From NCBI GenBank assembly GCA_023667395.1, contig JAMPAC010000023.1:1-39688 (forward strand): a DNA stretch of 39,688 nucleotides, given 5' to 3'. The notes beneath the pieces were generated by a model that saw only the letters and a list, made by a program, of their open reading frames with translations, did no database searches and was not told where the DNA came from. This document shows, one piece after another, positions 7,496-16,827 of the stretch (positions are counted from its first letter, which is position 1; each line of letters begins with the position of its first letter). Position numbers and translations under genes: made by a program. The DNA is from Blautia sp. GTDB lineage: Bacteria; Bacillota; Clostridia; Lachnospirales; Lachnospiraceae.

Positions 7496-8518
7496 ATGGG
7501 AATCACCGCAAAGGAACTTGCTCAAAAACTGAACCTGTCCGCCGCAGCCGTGTCCATGGCGCTGCACGGCAAACCGGGAGTCAGCACACAGACGCGGCAG
7601 ACGGTACTGAATGCTGCACTGAAATATGGTTATGATTTTACTAAAGTTTCTGAAAAGAAAGTGAACGAGGGTTCCATTTATCTGATCATATACAAGAAAC
7701 ACGGGGCTGTGGTAACAGACACACCCTTCTTTTCCGAAGTGACGGACGGGATCTCCCTGGAGTGCAAAAACCAGAAATACAAATTAAAGATCAGCTACAT
7801 TTATGAAGAGGAGGATACCCTTGCCAGGCAAATAGAGGATATCCAGTTCTCGGACTGCAGCGGCATCATTCTTCTGGGGACGGAAATGGTCCCGGAAGAT
7901 TTAAAACCTTTCCTGAATATCCCGCTCCCCCTGGTCCTGCTGGATGCCTGCTTTGATACGCTCTCCTGCGACTGCGTACTGATCAACAACCACCAGGGCG
8001 CCTATCTTGCCGCCCAATACCTGATCAGGAAATGCCGAACCCAGCCGGGGTATCTTCGTTCCTCCTACCAGATCAGCAATTTTGCCGAACGTGCCACCGG
8101 CTTTTACAATGCTGTCAGGGATTCCGGCTTTTCCGCCTCCAAGAGCATTGTCCACAGCCTCTCCCCCTCCGTGGAGGGGGCCTGCTCCGACATGCTGGAG
8201 ATCATCCGTTCCGGCGATCCCCTGGCCTCCTGCTATTTTGCGGACAACGACCTGATCGCCGTGGGAGCCATGAAAGCGTTCAAACAATGCGGCTATCAGA
8301 TTCCGGCGGATATTTCCATTGTGGGGTTTGACAATATGCCTGTGAGCGACGTGATCGAACCCGCCCTTACCACAATCCATGTTCCCAAGCAGTATATGGG
8401 CGAGAACGCGGCAAAACGGCTGATCGAATCCATCCGCCAGCCGGGGCAGCCCCCCGTTAAGATCCAGATATCCACCACCCTGGTCAAAAGGCAGACCGTC
8501 CTCCGGAAAAAGGGCTGA
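7496..8518 (+). CDS. LacI-family transcriptional regulator
   Basis: 340 residues. The N-terminal helix-turn-helix reads MGITAKELAQKLNLSAAAVS followed by MALHGKPGVS, the standard LacI hinge region. The rest is a periplasmic-binding-protein-like sensor domain ending in DISIVGFDNMPVSDVIEPALTTI, a classic LacI signature. GGAGG at 7485-7489 fits the ATG at 7496 better than the ATG at 7490. It is transcribed divergently from the isomerase operon and probably controls it through the AT-rich palindrome between them. The ligand is probably the sugar or an intermediate of this operon. Confidence 0.93.
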   Translation: MGITAKELAQKLNLSAAAVSMALHGKPGVSTQTRQTVLNAALKYGYDFTKVSEKKVNEGSIYLIIYKKHGAVVTDTPFFSEVTDGISLECKNQKYKLKISYIYEEEDTLARQIEDIQFSDCSGIILLGTEMVPEDLKPFLNIPLPLVLLDACFDTLSCDCVLINNHQGAYLAAQYLIRKCRTQPGYLRSSYQISNFAERATGFYNAVRDSGFSASKSIVHSLSPSVEGACSDMLEIIRSGDPLASCYFADNDLIAVGAMKAFKQCGYQIPADISIVGFDNMPVSDVIEPALTTIHVPKQYMGENAAKRLIESIRQPGQPPVKIQISTTLVKRQTVLRKKG

Positions 8519-8594
8519 CTGTTATCCGTCAGCCTGATGTGCAAATTGCATCAAAGAGCCCCTGTTGGCCTGTGTCCGCCCACAGAGACCTTTC

Positions 8595-9365
8595 TTAACC
8601 GAACCGCCCCAGGATATAGTCCTTCGTCAGCCGGTTTTCGGGATTTGAGAATATCCTGTGCGTGTCCCCGAATTCCACCACCTCTCCCGTGAGGAAAAAT
8701 GCCGTGTCATCCGACACCCTCGCCGCCTGCTGCATATTATGGGTCACCACCACCACGGCATACCGCCTTTTCAGGTTCTTCATCAGTTCCTCGATCTTCA
8801 GGGTGGAGACGGGATCCAGCGCCGACGTGGGCTCATCCATCAGCAGTACCTCCGGCTCCACCGCCAGGGCCCTTGCGATGCACAGCCGCTGCTGCTGCCC
8901 GCCGGACAGTCCCAGCGCCGGTTTGTCCAGCCGGTCTTTTACCTCCTCCAGGATCGCGGCGTCCTGCAGCGCCTTTTCCACAATCCCGTCAAGCTTCCGT
9001 TTTGATCTGATCCCATGGATCCTGGGGCCATAGGCGATATTGTCATACACGCTCATGGGAAAGGGCGCGGGCTGCTGGAATACCATCCCCACCCTTTTCC
9101 GCAGCAGCGTGATATCCGCCCTCCCGTCATAAATATTTTCGCCGTTCAAAAGAACCTGCCCCTCAATCCGCACATCCTTCACCAGGTCGTTCATGCGGTT
9201 GATGCATTTTAAAAAGGTGGACTTCCCGCATCCGCTGGGACCGATCAGCGCCGTGACCGCCCGGTCCCGGATCTCCATATCCACATTTCGCAAAACATGG
9301 TTTTTCCCATAATACAGGTTCAGCCGTCTGACTGAAATCTTGCTGTTCTGCATTTTAAAGTTCAT
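8595..9365 (-). CDS. pstB: Phosphate ABC transporter ATP-binding protein PstB
   Basis: 256 residues, normal for PstB. Walker [10 protein letters not shown], the PstB-specific [10 protein letters not shown], signature LSGGQQQR, Walker [14 protein letters not shown] and the switch histidine in [15 protein letters not shown] are all present. It drives phosphate uptake through PstC/PstA. It is the last pst gene in the window; no phoU follows, since the next gene is the convergent lacI-type gene. The ribosome site is weak and close to the ATG. Confidence 0.96.
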   Translation of the reverse strand: MNFKMQNSKISVRRLNLYYGKNHVLRNVDMEIRDRAVTALIGPSGCGKSTFLKCINRMNDLVKDVRIEGQVLLNGENIYDGRADITLLRKRVGMVFQQPAPFPMSVYDNIAYGPRIHGIRSKRKLDGIVEKALQDAAILEEVKDRLDKPALGLSGGQQQRLCIARALAVEPEVLLMDEPTSALDPVSTLKIEELMKNLKRRYAVVVVTHNMQQAARVSDDTAFFLTGEVVEFGDTHRIFSNPENRLTKDYILGRFG

Positions 9366-9425
9366 GACCTTTCTTCGTCAACATTTCCGCCGACACCACG
9401 CCCGGCCGCCGTCTGCGGGAATGCA

Positions 9426-10322
9426 TCATTTTCTTATCGGAAAGCCTCCGCAAATGCGCTCAACCAGCTTCGTCAATAGATTGATGAGCAGCACGATCAC
9501 TATCAGCACGCCCCCTGTGCCAAAAGCCGCGTCATACCGCCCGTTCTGCATCTGCAGGTATAATTCCGTGGTCAGCGTTCCACCGGACTCCCATATCCTG
9601 GCGCCAAGGGCTTCCAGGTTCTCCGCCAGACTTCCTCCCAGCCTGGGCAGGAGCCTGCCGCTTCCGGCGGTAAATAAAAGTGCGGCGGATTCTCCCACAA
9701 TCCTGCCTGCCGCCAAAATCACACCCGTTATGATACCCGGCATGGCAGAGGGAAGAAGCACGGTGCGGATCATATGCCATCTGGAAGCGCCCATTCCCAG
9801 CGCGCCATTCCGGTAACTCTCCGGCACTCTCCGCAAGGCTTCCTGCGTATTGCGCAGGATCAGCGGAAGCACCATCAGCGACAGTGTCAGCGCGCCTCTC
9901 AACAGGGAATAATCCAGATGCAGCGTCTCCCCAAAAAACGCCATTCCAAACAATCCATAGAGGATGGATGGGATACCGGCCAGGGTCTCCGCAGTAAATT
10001 CGATCAGATCCACCATGATTCCCGGCTTCGCGTATTCGTTGATATAAACAGCCGCCCCCACACCCACCGGCACAGCTGCCAGCAGCGTCATAACGACCAT
10101 ATATAGCGTATTTACCAGATTACCGGCAATACCCGTTGTCTGTCTCAACTCGCTTGTGACAGAAGTCAAAAATTCCAGGTTTACCGCAGGAGCGCCTCTG
10201 ACAAAGACATAACCTGCAATTCCCAGAAACAGCGCCACCGAGGCGGAAGCGGCGCCATAAACCGCCGCCAGGAGAAAGGATTCCGCCGGATGCCAGCGCT
10301 TCCGGTACAGAGTCTCCCTCAA
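9426..10322 (-). CDS. pstA: Phosphate ABC transporter permease PstA
   Basis: 298 residues with about six membrane segments and the typical ETLAGIPSILYGLFGMAFF motif, and LRRVPESYRNGALGMGASRW, the loop that contacts the ATPase. It starts with TTG at 10322, four bases after the pstC stop, with GGTGAG just ahead; no upstream ATG is available. It forms the membrane channel with PstC. Confidence 0.95.
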   Translation of the reverse strand: MRETLYRKRWHPAESFLLAAVYGAASASVALFLGIAGYVFVRGAPAVNLEFLTSVTSELRQTTGIAGNLVNTLYMVVMTLLAAVPVGVGAAVYINEYAKPGIMVDLIEFTAETLAGIPSILYGLFGMAFFGETLHLDYSLLRGALTLSLMVLPLILRNTQEALRRVPESYRNGALGMGASRWHMIRTVLLPSAMPGIITGVILAAGRIVGESAALLFTAGSGRLLPRLGGSLAENLEALGARIWESGGTLTTELYLQMQNGRYDAAFGTGGVLIVIVLLINLLTKLVERICGGFPIRK

Positions 10323-10326
10323 TTTC

Positions 10327-11268
10327 TCACCTTCCCTTTTTTATAATATGGTTCAGCGCCATATTTACCAGCATGATAAACGCAAACAGCGCCAGCCCTA
10401 TGGTAAAAAGCATCTCCCTGTGGGTTCCCTGTGAATAACCCATCTCGCTGACGATCGCCGTCGTCAGGAAACGCACGGAACGAAAAGGCAGGGGCAGGTT
10501 GACACTGTTCCCCGACACCAGCGTGATAGCCATTGTCTCGCCCATGGCCCTTCCCACTCCCAAAACTACCGCCGTTGCCACTCCGGATCCTGCCGCAGGC
10601 AGGACAGACCGGAAAACCGTCTGTACGCGGGAAGCGCCCAGCGCCAGGGATGCCTCCCTGACCTTGGGGGGCACTGTCCGGATAGCTGTCTCACTGACGC
10701 TGACCACCGTAGGCAGGATCATAACAGCCAGCACCACTGCCGCAGAAAGCAGGTTTGCGCCGCCCGTAAACTGATGGGTCGGCGATCCCTCGAACAGCTT
10801 CCGTTCCAGTTTGTACATCAGGGGATTCAGCAGATAAATTCCCAGCAGGCCATATATCACGGACGGGATGCCCGCCAGCAGTTCCACCGCCGCGCTCACC
10901 GCTCCCGCCATCCTGCCGCCGGCGAATTCCGCCAGAAAGACCGCAGTCAGGATGCCTATGGGCACACCCGTAAGCACTGCCAGCCCTGTTCCAATGACGG
11001 ACGTCAACAGGATGTACAGGATGCCATATTCCGGTTCCTCCGACACGGGCTTCCACTCGCCGCTGAAAAGGATCTCCTTTAACCCCACTTTGAAAATGGC
11101 CGGTATGCCCCTGACCAGCATATATGCCATGACGGTGGAGGTTGCAAAAACCACGATAAAACCGCACAGGGTAAAAACTGCCCGCGCCGCGCCCTCAGCC
11201 GCCGTCTGCGGGAATAAACCCCAGCCGCGCCGCCATCGTCCGGCCTTCTTCACTGTATACATAGTCAA
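10327..11268 (-). CDS. pstC: Phosphate ABC transporter permease PstC
   Basis: 313 residues. About six membrane helices, with ELLAGIPSVIYGLLGIYLL and the coupling segment REASLALGASRVQTVF. The reading frame overlaps the end of pstS by 74 bases, which is unusually long. The start is either TTG at 11268 (GAGG 7 bases upstream) or ATG at 11262; no later ATG or TTG start exists before the first membrane helix. The overlap suggests tight translational coupling. Confidence 0.94.
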   Translation of the reverse strand: MTMYTVKKAGRWRRGWGLFPQTAAEGAARAVFTLCGFIVVFATSTVMAYMLVRGIPAIFKVGLKEILFSGEWKPVSEEPEYGILYILLTSVIGTGLAVLTGVPIGILTAVFLAEFAGGRMAGAVSAAVELLAGIPSVIYGLLGIYLLNPLMYKLERKLFEGSPTHQFTGGANLLSAAVVLAVMILPTVVSVSETAIRTVPPKVREASLALGASRVQTVFRSVLPAAGSGVATAVVLGVGRAMGETMAITLVSGNSVNLPLPFRSVRFLTTAIVSEMGYSQGTHREMLFTIGLALFAFIMLVNMALNHIIKKGR

Positions 11269-12058
11269 ACCATCGCCTCACCAACTCGTTCTGTTCCGTG
11301 ATCTTTCCCCGGGTCGCCATCACAAAGGGACTGACCAGAGGATAGCTGCCATTCCTGATATTTTCCGCTGCAGGCTCCGCCCCTTCCAGGGACAGCTTTT
11401 TCACGGAATCATCCGCCACGCCCAGCGACACATAGCCAACCGCTCCCGGCGTGGAAGCGACCCTGGCCATTACCGCTCCCGCGCTGTCCAATTCATTGGC
11501 ATAGTCACATTGATCCGTCACTCCCAGGATTTCCTCGAAAGCGCTCCTTGTACCGCTTCCCGCTTCCCTTCCTACCACGACCACGGGAACATCCGGGCCT
11601 CCTATTTCAAGCCAGTTGCGCACCACACCTGTGTAAAGCCCCGTAAGCTGGCTGCAAGTCAGTCCGTCAATTGTATTTGCGGGATCCACGCAGACCACGA
11701 TCCCATCCAGGGCAACCAGGTTTTCCGCCGCTCCATTCCTTTTTTCGTCATCTTTTAAACTTCTGGATGAATTCCCGATATCGGCGCCGCCGGAAAGCAC
11801 TGCCTCGATTCCGGCGCTGGATCCCACAAATTCGATGGACACATTGACTCCCGGATATTTTTCCATAAAGCCCTCCGCCCACGCGCCGGAAAGCTTTTCC
11901 ATGGAAGTGGAACCGGACAGCCGAAGAGAAACCTGCGCCATGTTCTCCCTGTTCCCGCAGCTTTCCACACATATGCTGGCCAGCACTGCCATGCAAATTC
12001 CTGCCAACAGCTTCCCCAGGTATGTAATCTCTTTTGGCAAAATAAAAGCGCCTTTCAC
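11195..12058 (-). CDS. pstS: Phosphate-binding protein PstS
   Basis: 287 residues. After a hydrophobic signal segment (LLAGICMAVLASICVESC, probable lipid-attached cysteine) comes LRLSGSTSMEKLSGAW, the N-terminal phosphate-binding loop, then IGNSSRSLKD and REAGSGTRSAFEEI, the second phosphate-binding segment. The start is unclear: GTG at 12058 lies inside a strong hairpin; TTG at 12040 is an alternative. Neither has a clear free ribosome site. It heads pstSCAB. Confidence 0.92.
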   Translation of the reverse strand: MKGAFILPKEITYLGKLLAGICMAVLASICVESCGNRENMAQVSLRLSGSTSMEKLSGAWAEGFMEKYPGVNVSIEFVGSSAGIEAVLSGGADIGNSSRSLKDDEKRNGAAENLVALDGIVVCVDPANTIDGLTCSQLTGLYTGVVRNWLEIGGPDVPVVVVGREAGSGTRSAFEEILGVTDQCDYANELDSAGAVMARVASTPGAVGYVSLGVADDSVKKLSLEGAEPAAENIRNGSYPLVSPFVMATRGKITEQNELVRRWFDYVYSEEGRTMAARLGFIPADGG

Positions 12059-12087
12059 ATAGTTTTTTATATCCTATGCGAAAGGCG
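12049..12087 (-). promoter_or_regulatory. Hairpin covering the pstS translation start
   Basis: Arms CGCCTTTCACATAG (12049-12062) and CTATGCGAAAGGCG (12074-12087) pair at 13 of 14 positions. On the minus strand the stem is followed by CTTTTATTTTG, so it resembles a factor-independent terminator for the coiled-coil gene. It also buries the GTG start and AAAGG of pstS. It could be a terminator, an attenuator or an RNA switch controlling pst. Confidence 0.65.
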
Positions 12088-12125
12088 TGTTCATTGTTAC
12101 CGTTCTTCTGCAAAAATATCGGCTG

Positions 12126-12977
12126 TCAGAGGTTTTTGTCTACCACCGCGCCCTTGATATCCTCCGCAATCAGCTTCATTTTATCCAGGATTTCCTGTAC
12201 CTCCTGCTGTACGTCAGACTGAACCTTATCAAGGGAGAGCATCTCTTTCACAGGCATATTCTCCAGAAGTTCCTCTTCTTCCTCGCGGCGCTCTTTCTGG
12301 TTCTCGATAAACTCCTCCTGCTCCTCCTTCTCTTCCCTGATCTCTTCCGCCTGCTCTTCCCTCTTCTCGGTTTCCTCGTCGATATGATCCCTGCCCTCGT
12401 CGAGCACCAGGCCCATGATCTCATCCCGGGCGGCATCCATGATATCCTCAGCCTGTTCCTGGGCATCCACCATGGTATGGTGTTTCAGCCTTTCACGGCG
12501 GATGGCGCGGATTGTGCCGTTTTCCTGCATCACCTGGCTTTCATTGTCGTCCAGTTCCTGATCACGTATCTGCTCTTCTTTCTTCAGGTTATCTTTCTCG
12601 GTCAGATAATCCGCCTCGCTGATCTCCCCGGCTTCATAGCCTTTCTCCAGGTCCGCCTTGCGGATCTCCACATTTTCCCGCTCGTCCAGCAGCCTCGCGC
12701 GGTCTTCCTGCAGATCCCTGATATTCTGACGGCTGTTCTCTATCTCCTCATCCATGACCTTATCGGTGGAGAAAGCGTCCTCGACCACCTTCATGGCCTG
12801 TTTCCGGGCTTCCTGTTTCTTCTGTTCGATCCGGTCCTGGAGGGAACCGCCCTGGGGGTTCAGATCTCCCGCAAATAGGGTCTTCCTGTTTTCCTGCTTC
12901 TTTCCTGCGCCCTCCGTGGCCAGGCTGCTCTCGGGCTGTCCGCCTGCAAACAGGGTGATATTGTTATCTACCTTCAT
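12126..12977 (-). CDS. Glu/Lys-rich coiled-coil protein of unknown function
   Basis: 283 residues, not assigned to a named family. The N-terminus contains the motif TLFAG twice (about residues 8-12 and 33-37), and each is followed by a polar stretch. Residues 45 to about 280 are almost continuous charged heptad-like helix, very rich in Glu, Arg, Lys and Gln, with no signal peptide or membrane segment. The ATG at 12977 has an excellent AAGGAGG. It lies just upstream of pstS, separated by a terminator-like hairpin. A scaffold or cytoskeleton-like role is possible, but there is no direct evidence. Confidence 0.85.
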   Translation of the reverse strand: MKVDNNITLFAGGQPESSLATEGAGKKQENRKTLFAGDLNPQGGSLQDRIEQKKQEARKQAMKVVEDAFSTDKVMDEEIENSRQNIRDLQEDRARLLDERENVEIRKADLEKGYEAGEISEADYLTEKDNLKKEEQIRDQELDDNESQVMQENGTIRAIRRERLKHHTMVDAQEQAEDIMDAARDEIMGLVLDEGRDHIDEETEKREEQAEEIREEKEEQEEFIENQKERREEEEELLENMPVKEMLSLDKVQSDVQQEVQEILDKMKLIAEDIKGAVVDKNL

Positions 12978-13093
12978 TGCTTACCTCCTTGTAACTGTGT
13001 ATGATGTCCTATTGGATATATCGGTTTGCGGAGAAGAAAATATTATTGGGGTTGGCTACATTTTCGGGGGGATTGGTGACGGGTTGCACTATG

Positions 13094-13157
13094 TTTCAAG
13101 ACTTTCACGCTCTCCCCGGTAAGCAAGCTTCCCGTTGAGAGTGTGCAAATCTTGAAA
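13094..13157. repeat. Long imperfect hairpin
   Basis: A 21-base arm (13094-13114, beginning TTTCAAGA) pairs with 13137-13157 at 18 of 21 positions around a 22-base loop. It lies in the spacer between the ABC exporter and the coiled-coil gene. No T-tract follows on either strand, so it is not an obvious terminator. Confidence 0.55.
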
Positions 13158-13171
13158 TGCAGATCTCATTG

Positions 13172-14935
13172 CTAACGTGCGAATTGTGAGTGATACAACT
13201 CCGCGTAGAATCCCTTTTGCGCCAGCAGGGTTTCATGGCTGCCTTGTTCTATGATATTGCCGTCCTTCATGACCAGGATGATGTCCGCTTCCCGGATGGT
13301 GGAAAGCCTGTGGGCCACGATGAAGCTGGTGCGGCCCTCCATCATCCTGGCAAAGGCTTTCTGGATGCGGATCTCCGTTCTGGTATCGATGGAGGAGGTA
13401 GCCTCGTCCAAAATCAGCATGGGGGGCAGACAGAGCATGACCCTGGCGATGCAGAGCAGCTGCTTCTGTCCCTGGGACAGGCTCCCGCCGTCCTCGGAGA
13501 TCACCGTGTCGTATCCCTGGGGCAGCCTCTTGATGAAACTGTGGGCATGGGACGCCTTTGCCGCCTGGATGACTTCCTCCTCCGACGCCTCCGGTTTCCC
13601 CATCTTAATATTATCCCGGATGGTTCCCGCCCTCAGCCAGGTCTCCTGGAGCACCATGCCGTAGCTGGTGCGCAGGCTTCCCCTGGTGACATTCCTGATG
13701 TTGAAACCGTCCACCCGGATACGGCCGCTGTCCACATCATAGAAGCGCATCAGCAGATTGATCACCGTGGTCTTGCCGCAGCCGGTAGGACCCACGATGG
13801 CCACTCGCTGGCCCGACTTTACGTCCAGGTTAAAGTTCTCGATCAGCTTCTTATCCGGCACATAACTGAAATATACATTTTCCAGCTTTACATTCCCCCT
13901 GGCGTTGGTCAGTATCCTTGCGTCCGGGCCATCAGGAACCTGGGGTTCCTCGTCGATCAGTTCAAAGATGCGGGCCGCGCAGGCAAGGGCGTTCTGCAGT
14001 TCCGTAATAACACCGGATATTTCATTGAAAGGTTTCGTGTACTGATTTGCATAGCTTAAAAAGCAGGAAAGCCGTCCCACGCTGATGCCCCCCTTGATGG
14101 CCACCAGCGCGCCGAAGATCCCCACTCCCGCATACACCAGGCTGTTGACGAACCGGGTGGCGGGATTGGTGATGGAGGAGAAAAAGATCGCTTTCAGGGA
14201 ACATTTTTCCAGCCTGCCGTTGATCTCGCCGAACTGCTCCTTTACCGCCTCCTCCCGGGAAAAGGTCTTGACGATCTTCTGGTTACCGATCATCTCCTCG
14301 ATCAGGGATGTCTGCTCACCCCTGGTCTCGGACTGCTCCTTGAACATGGTGTAAGTCTTTGTGGCGATAAACCTTGCCACCAGAAAAGAAACGGGTGTTA
14401 TGCATACTACCACCAAAGTGATCGGGATATTGGTGTAGAGCATGAACCCCAGCGTGCCGAAAATGGTCAGCACGCCTGTGAAAAGCTGGGTAAATCCCAT
14501 CAGCAGGCCGTCCGCGAAAGTATCCACGTCCGCGATCACCCTGCTGACGATATCGCCGTAGGCATGGGCATCCAGATATTTCAGGGGAAGCTGCTCCAGC
14601 CTGTGGAACGCGTCCTCCCGGATATCCTTTACCACATGGTAAGTGATATGATTGTTGCAGGTATTCATCACCCACTGGGAAACGGCGGTGACGGCAATGG
14701 CAATGGCAATCTTCTTCATGATAAAGAACACGCCGTCAAAATCCACCGCCCCTTTTCCCAGCAGCAGATCCACCGCATCACCGGTAAGAATGGGAATATA
14801 TAATGTCAAAATCACGGTCACCGCCGCAAGAACCAGGGACAGGCCTACCAACAGCCAATACCGGCGGATATAGTTCAGCACCTGCTTTAAGGTTTCCATC
14901 TGCCCTGATTTGGATTTTTTGTCCATTTTAGCCAT
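13172..14935 (-). CDS. ABC exporter half-transporter, catalytic subunit
   Basis: 587 residues: six membrane helices (about 25-310) then an ATPase domain. Walker A GPTGCGKTT, signature SLSQGQKQL, Walker B LILDEATSSIDT with the catalytic Glu, and H-loop FIVAHRLST are all canonical, although the signature is SLSQG rather than LSGGQ. It is the second gene of a pair and its partner has a degenerate site, as in TM287/288- or BmrCD-type heterodimers. I favour the ATG at 14935 with AGAGG ahead; 14947 is the alternative. It is probably a drug, peptide or lipid exporter; the substrate is unknown. Confidence 0.92.
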   Translation of the reverse strand: MAKMDKKSKSGQMETLKQVLNYIRRYWLLVGLSLVLAAVTVILTLYIPILTGDAVDLLLGKGAVDFDGVFFIMKKIAIAIAVTAVSQWVMNTCNNHITYHVVKDIREDAFHRLEQLPLKYLDAHAYGDIVSRVIADVDTFADGLLMGFTQLFTGVLTIFGTLGFMLYTNIPITLVVVCITPVSFLVARFIATKTYTMFKEQSETRGEQTSLIEEMIGNQKIVKTFSREEAVKEQFGEINGRLEKCSLKAIFFSSITNPATRFVNSLVYAGVGIFGALVAIKGGISVGRLSCFLSYANQYTKPFNEISGVITELQNALACAARIFELIDEEPQVPDGPDARILTNARGNVKLENVYFSYVPDKKLIENFNLDVKSGQRVAIVGPTGCGKTTVINLLMRFYDVDSGRIRVDGFNIRNVTRGSLRTSYGMVLQETWLRAGTIRDNIKMGKPEASEEEVIQAAKASHAHSFIKRLPQGYDTVISEDGGSLSQGQKQLLCIARVMLCLPPMLILDEATSSIDTRTEIRIQKAFARMMEGRTSFIVAHRLSTIREADIILVMKDGNIIEQGSHETLLAQKGFYAELYHSQFAR

Positions 14936-14989
14936 ATTTCCTCTCATTCTACCGCAAAAACATCTCTGTCATGCGGTTTCCATCCCTGA

Positions 14990-16798
14990 TTATTCAGCAG
15001 TTCCGCCTGCCGTCCTCTCGTCAGGGTACTGGGAATAATAGATTTCCTGATAAACTTCGCAGCCTGCCAGCAGTTCCTCATGGGTGCCAATCCCGGCCAT
15101 CTCGCCGTCATCCAGCACAATGATCTTATCCGCATGACGGATGGTGGAAGCCCGCTGGGAAACGATAAACGTAGTGGTGCTGCCCTCCAGCGCCCGGAGC
15201 GCCTCCCGCAGCTTCGCGTCGGTGGCATAATCCAGCGCCGAGGCGCTGTCATCCAGTATCAGGATCTCCGGCTTCCTCACCAGCGCCCTGGCAATGGTCA
15301 GCCTCTGTCTCTGCCCGCCGGAGAGGTTCCTGCCGTTCTGGGCAATCTCCGCATCCAGCCTGCCCTCTTTTCCCTCCACCACTTCCCTGGCCTGAGCGAT
15401 GTCGATTGCCTGCCACATCTCCTCCTCCGTGGCGTCAGGCTTTCCCCACTGCAGGTTGCTGCGGATGGTTCCCTTGAAGAGAACGGCTTTCTGGGGCACC
15501 ACGCCGATGCGGTTTCGCAGCGTCTCCTCCGGTATGGAACGAATATCCCGTCCCTCCAGCCGGATTGCGCCCTCCGTCACCGGATAGAAGCCGGGGATCA
15601 GGTTCACCAGGGAGGATTTGCCGGAACCCGTGCCTCCGATGACGCCTATGGTCTCGCCCCTGTTTACCGTGAAATCCATATCCTGCAGCGTCTCCGCCCC
15701 CGCTCCCGCATAGGTCAGGGACACATGATCAAACTCCATGAAAGGAACCGCAGAAGCGCCTCCATGTCCGGAAACATCATCCAATGCACCGGAGCGTTCC
15801 CCGGAATCCCTGACAGAACCGTCGCCGGAAACACCCTTTGGCAGCGCCTTGTCTTCATTCTGAATCTCAAACACGCCTGCCACACGGTCGGCGCTGGCAA
15901 GGGCTTTGGTGATGGTGATGATCAGGTTGGCAAGCTTTACCAGTTCCACCAGGATCTGGGACATATAGTTGATAATGGCGATCACCTCGCCCTGGGTCAG
16001 GTTGCCCACATTGACCTGAACCGCTCCCGTGTAGATCAGCGCGATAATGGCGCCATTTACAATAACATATGTTACCGGATTCATCACAGCGCTGATCTTG
16101 CCCGCGAAGGTCTGGCTGTTGGCAAGGGCTGTGGTATATTCCCTGAACTTTTCCTCTTCTTCTTCCTCCTTATGAAAAGCGCGGATCACGCGGACGCCGG
16201 TCAGGTTCTCCCGGGTCACGCCCAGCACCCTGTCCAGGCCGCTCTGCACTTTCTTATAAAGGGGCATGGTCCACATCATGATGCCGAATACCACGATGGC
16301 AAGCAGCGGGATCGCCACCACGAAGATCAGCGCGCTCTTCACATCGATGGTAAATGCCATGATCATGGCGCCGAAGACGATAACGGGGGAACGCAAAAAC
16401 AGCCGCAGCACCATATTCACGCCGGACTGCACCTGGTTGATGTCGCTGGTCATGCGGGTGATCATGGTGGAAGTCCCGGCCCTGTCAATATTGGTGAAAT
16501 CCAGTCCCTGGATATGGTCGAACAGAGCCTGCCTAAGCCGGGCGGAGAAGCCCACCGCCGCCCTGGCCGCGAAAAACTGCGCCGTTATGGAAGACACCAG
16601 ACCCACGACGGCAAGGGCCAACAGGCAGAATCCCATTTTGGTCACATAGCCCATATCTCTGTCCGCAATGCCGATATCTATGATATTCGCCATGACCAGC
16701 GGGACAAGCAGTTCAAAAAACGCCTCCAGCAGCTTAAAAAGCGGCGCCAGAACGGATTCCTTTTTATAATCCTTTAAATATCGCATCAGCCTCTTCAT
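14990..16798 (-). CDS. ABC exporter half-transporter, degenerate-site subunit
   Basis: 602 residues with six membrane helices and an ATPase domain. Walker A GGTGSGKSS and signature NLSGGQRQR are intact, but the Walker B reads ILDDSASALD (Asp for the catalytic Glu) and the switch region reads FIVSQRAST (Gln for His). This is the degenerate half of a heterodimeric exporter. A Gly/Ser/Asp-rich linker of about 40 residues precedes the ATPase domain, longer than usual. GGAGG lies 6 bases before the ATG at 16798. It is the first gene of the pair, 54 bases ahead of its partner. Confidence 0.93.
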   Translation of the reverse strand: MKRLMRYLKDYKKESVLAPLFKLLEAFFELLVPLVMANIIDIGIADRDMGYVTKMGFCLLALAVVGLVSSITAQFFAARAAVGFSARLRQALFDHIQGLDFTNIDRAGTSTMITRMTSDINQVQSGVNMVLRLFLRSPVIVFGAMIMAFTIDVKSALIFVVAIPLLAIVVFGIMMWTMPLYKKVQSGLDRVLGVTRENLTGVRVIRAFHKEEEEEEKFREYTTALANSQTFAGKISAVMNPVTYVIVNGAIIALIYTGAVQVNVGNLTQGEVIAIINYMSQILVELVKLANLIITITKALASADRVAGVFEIQNEDKALPKGVSGDGSVRDSGERSGALDDVSGHGGASAVPFMEFDHVSLTYAGAGAETLQDMDFTVNRGETIGVIGGTGSGKSSLVNLIPGFYPVTEGAIRLEGRDIRSIPEETLRNRIGVVPQKAVLFKGTIRSNLQWGKPDATEEEMWQAIDIAQAREVVEGKEGRLDAEIAQNGRNLSGGQRQRLTIARALVRKPEILILDDSASALDYATDAKLREALRALEGSTTTFIVSQRASTIRHADKIIVLDDGEMAGIGTHEELLAGCEVYQEIYYSQYPDERTAGGTAE

Positions 16799-16827
16799 GC
16801 CAATCCTCCAATACAGGAACATCTTTC

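Noticed and set aside
15080-16777. Plus-strand frame of 565 codons opposite the ABC exporter
   Set aside because: Composition rich in His, Gln and Arg without domains; antisense shadow of a clear ABC transporter.
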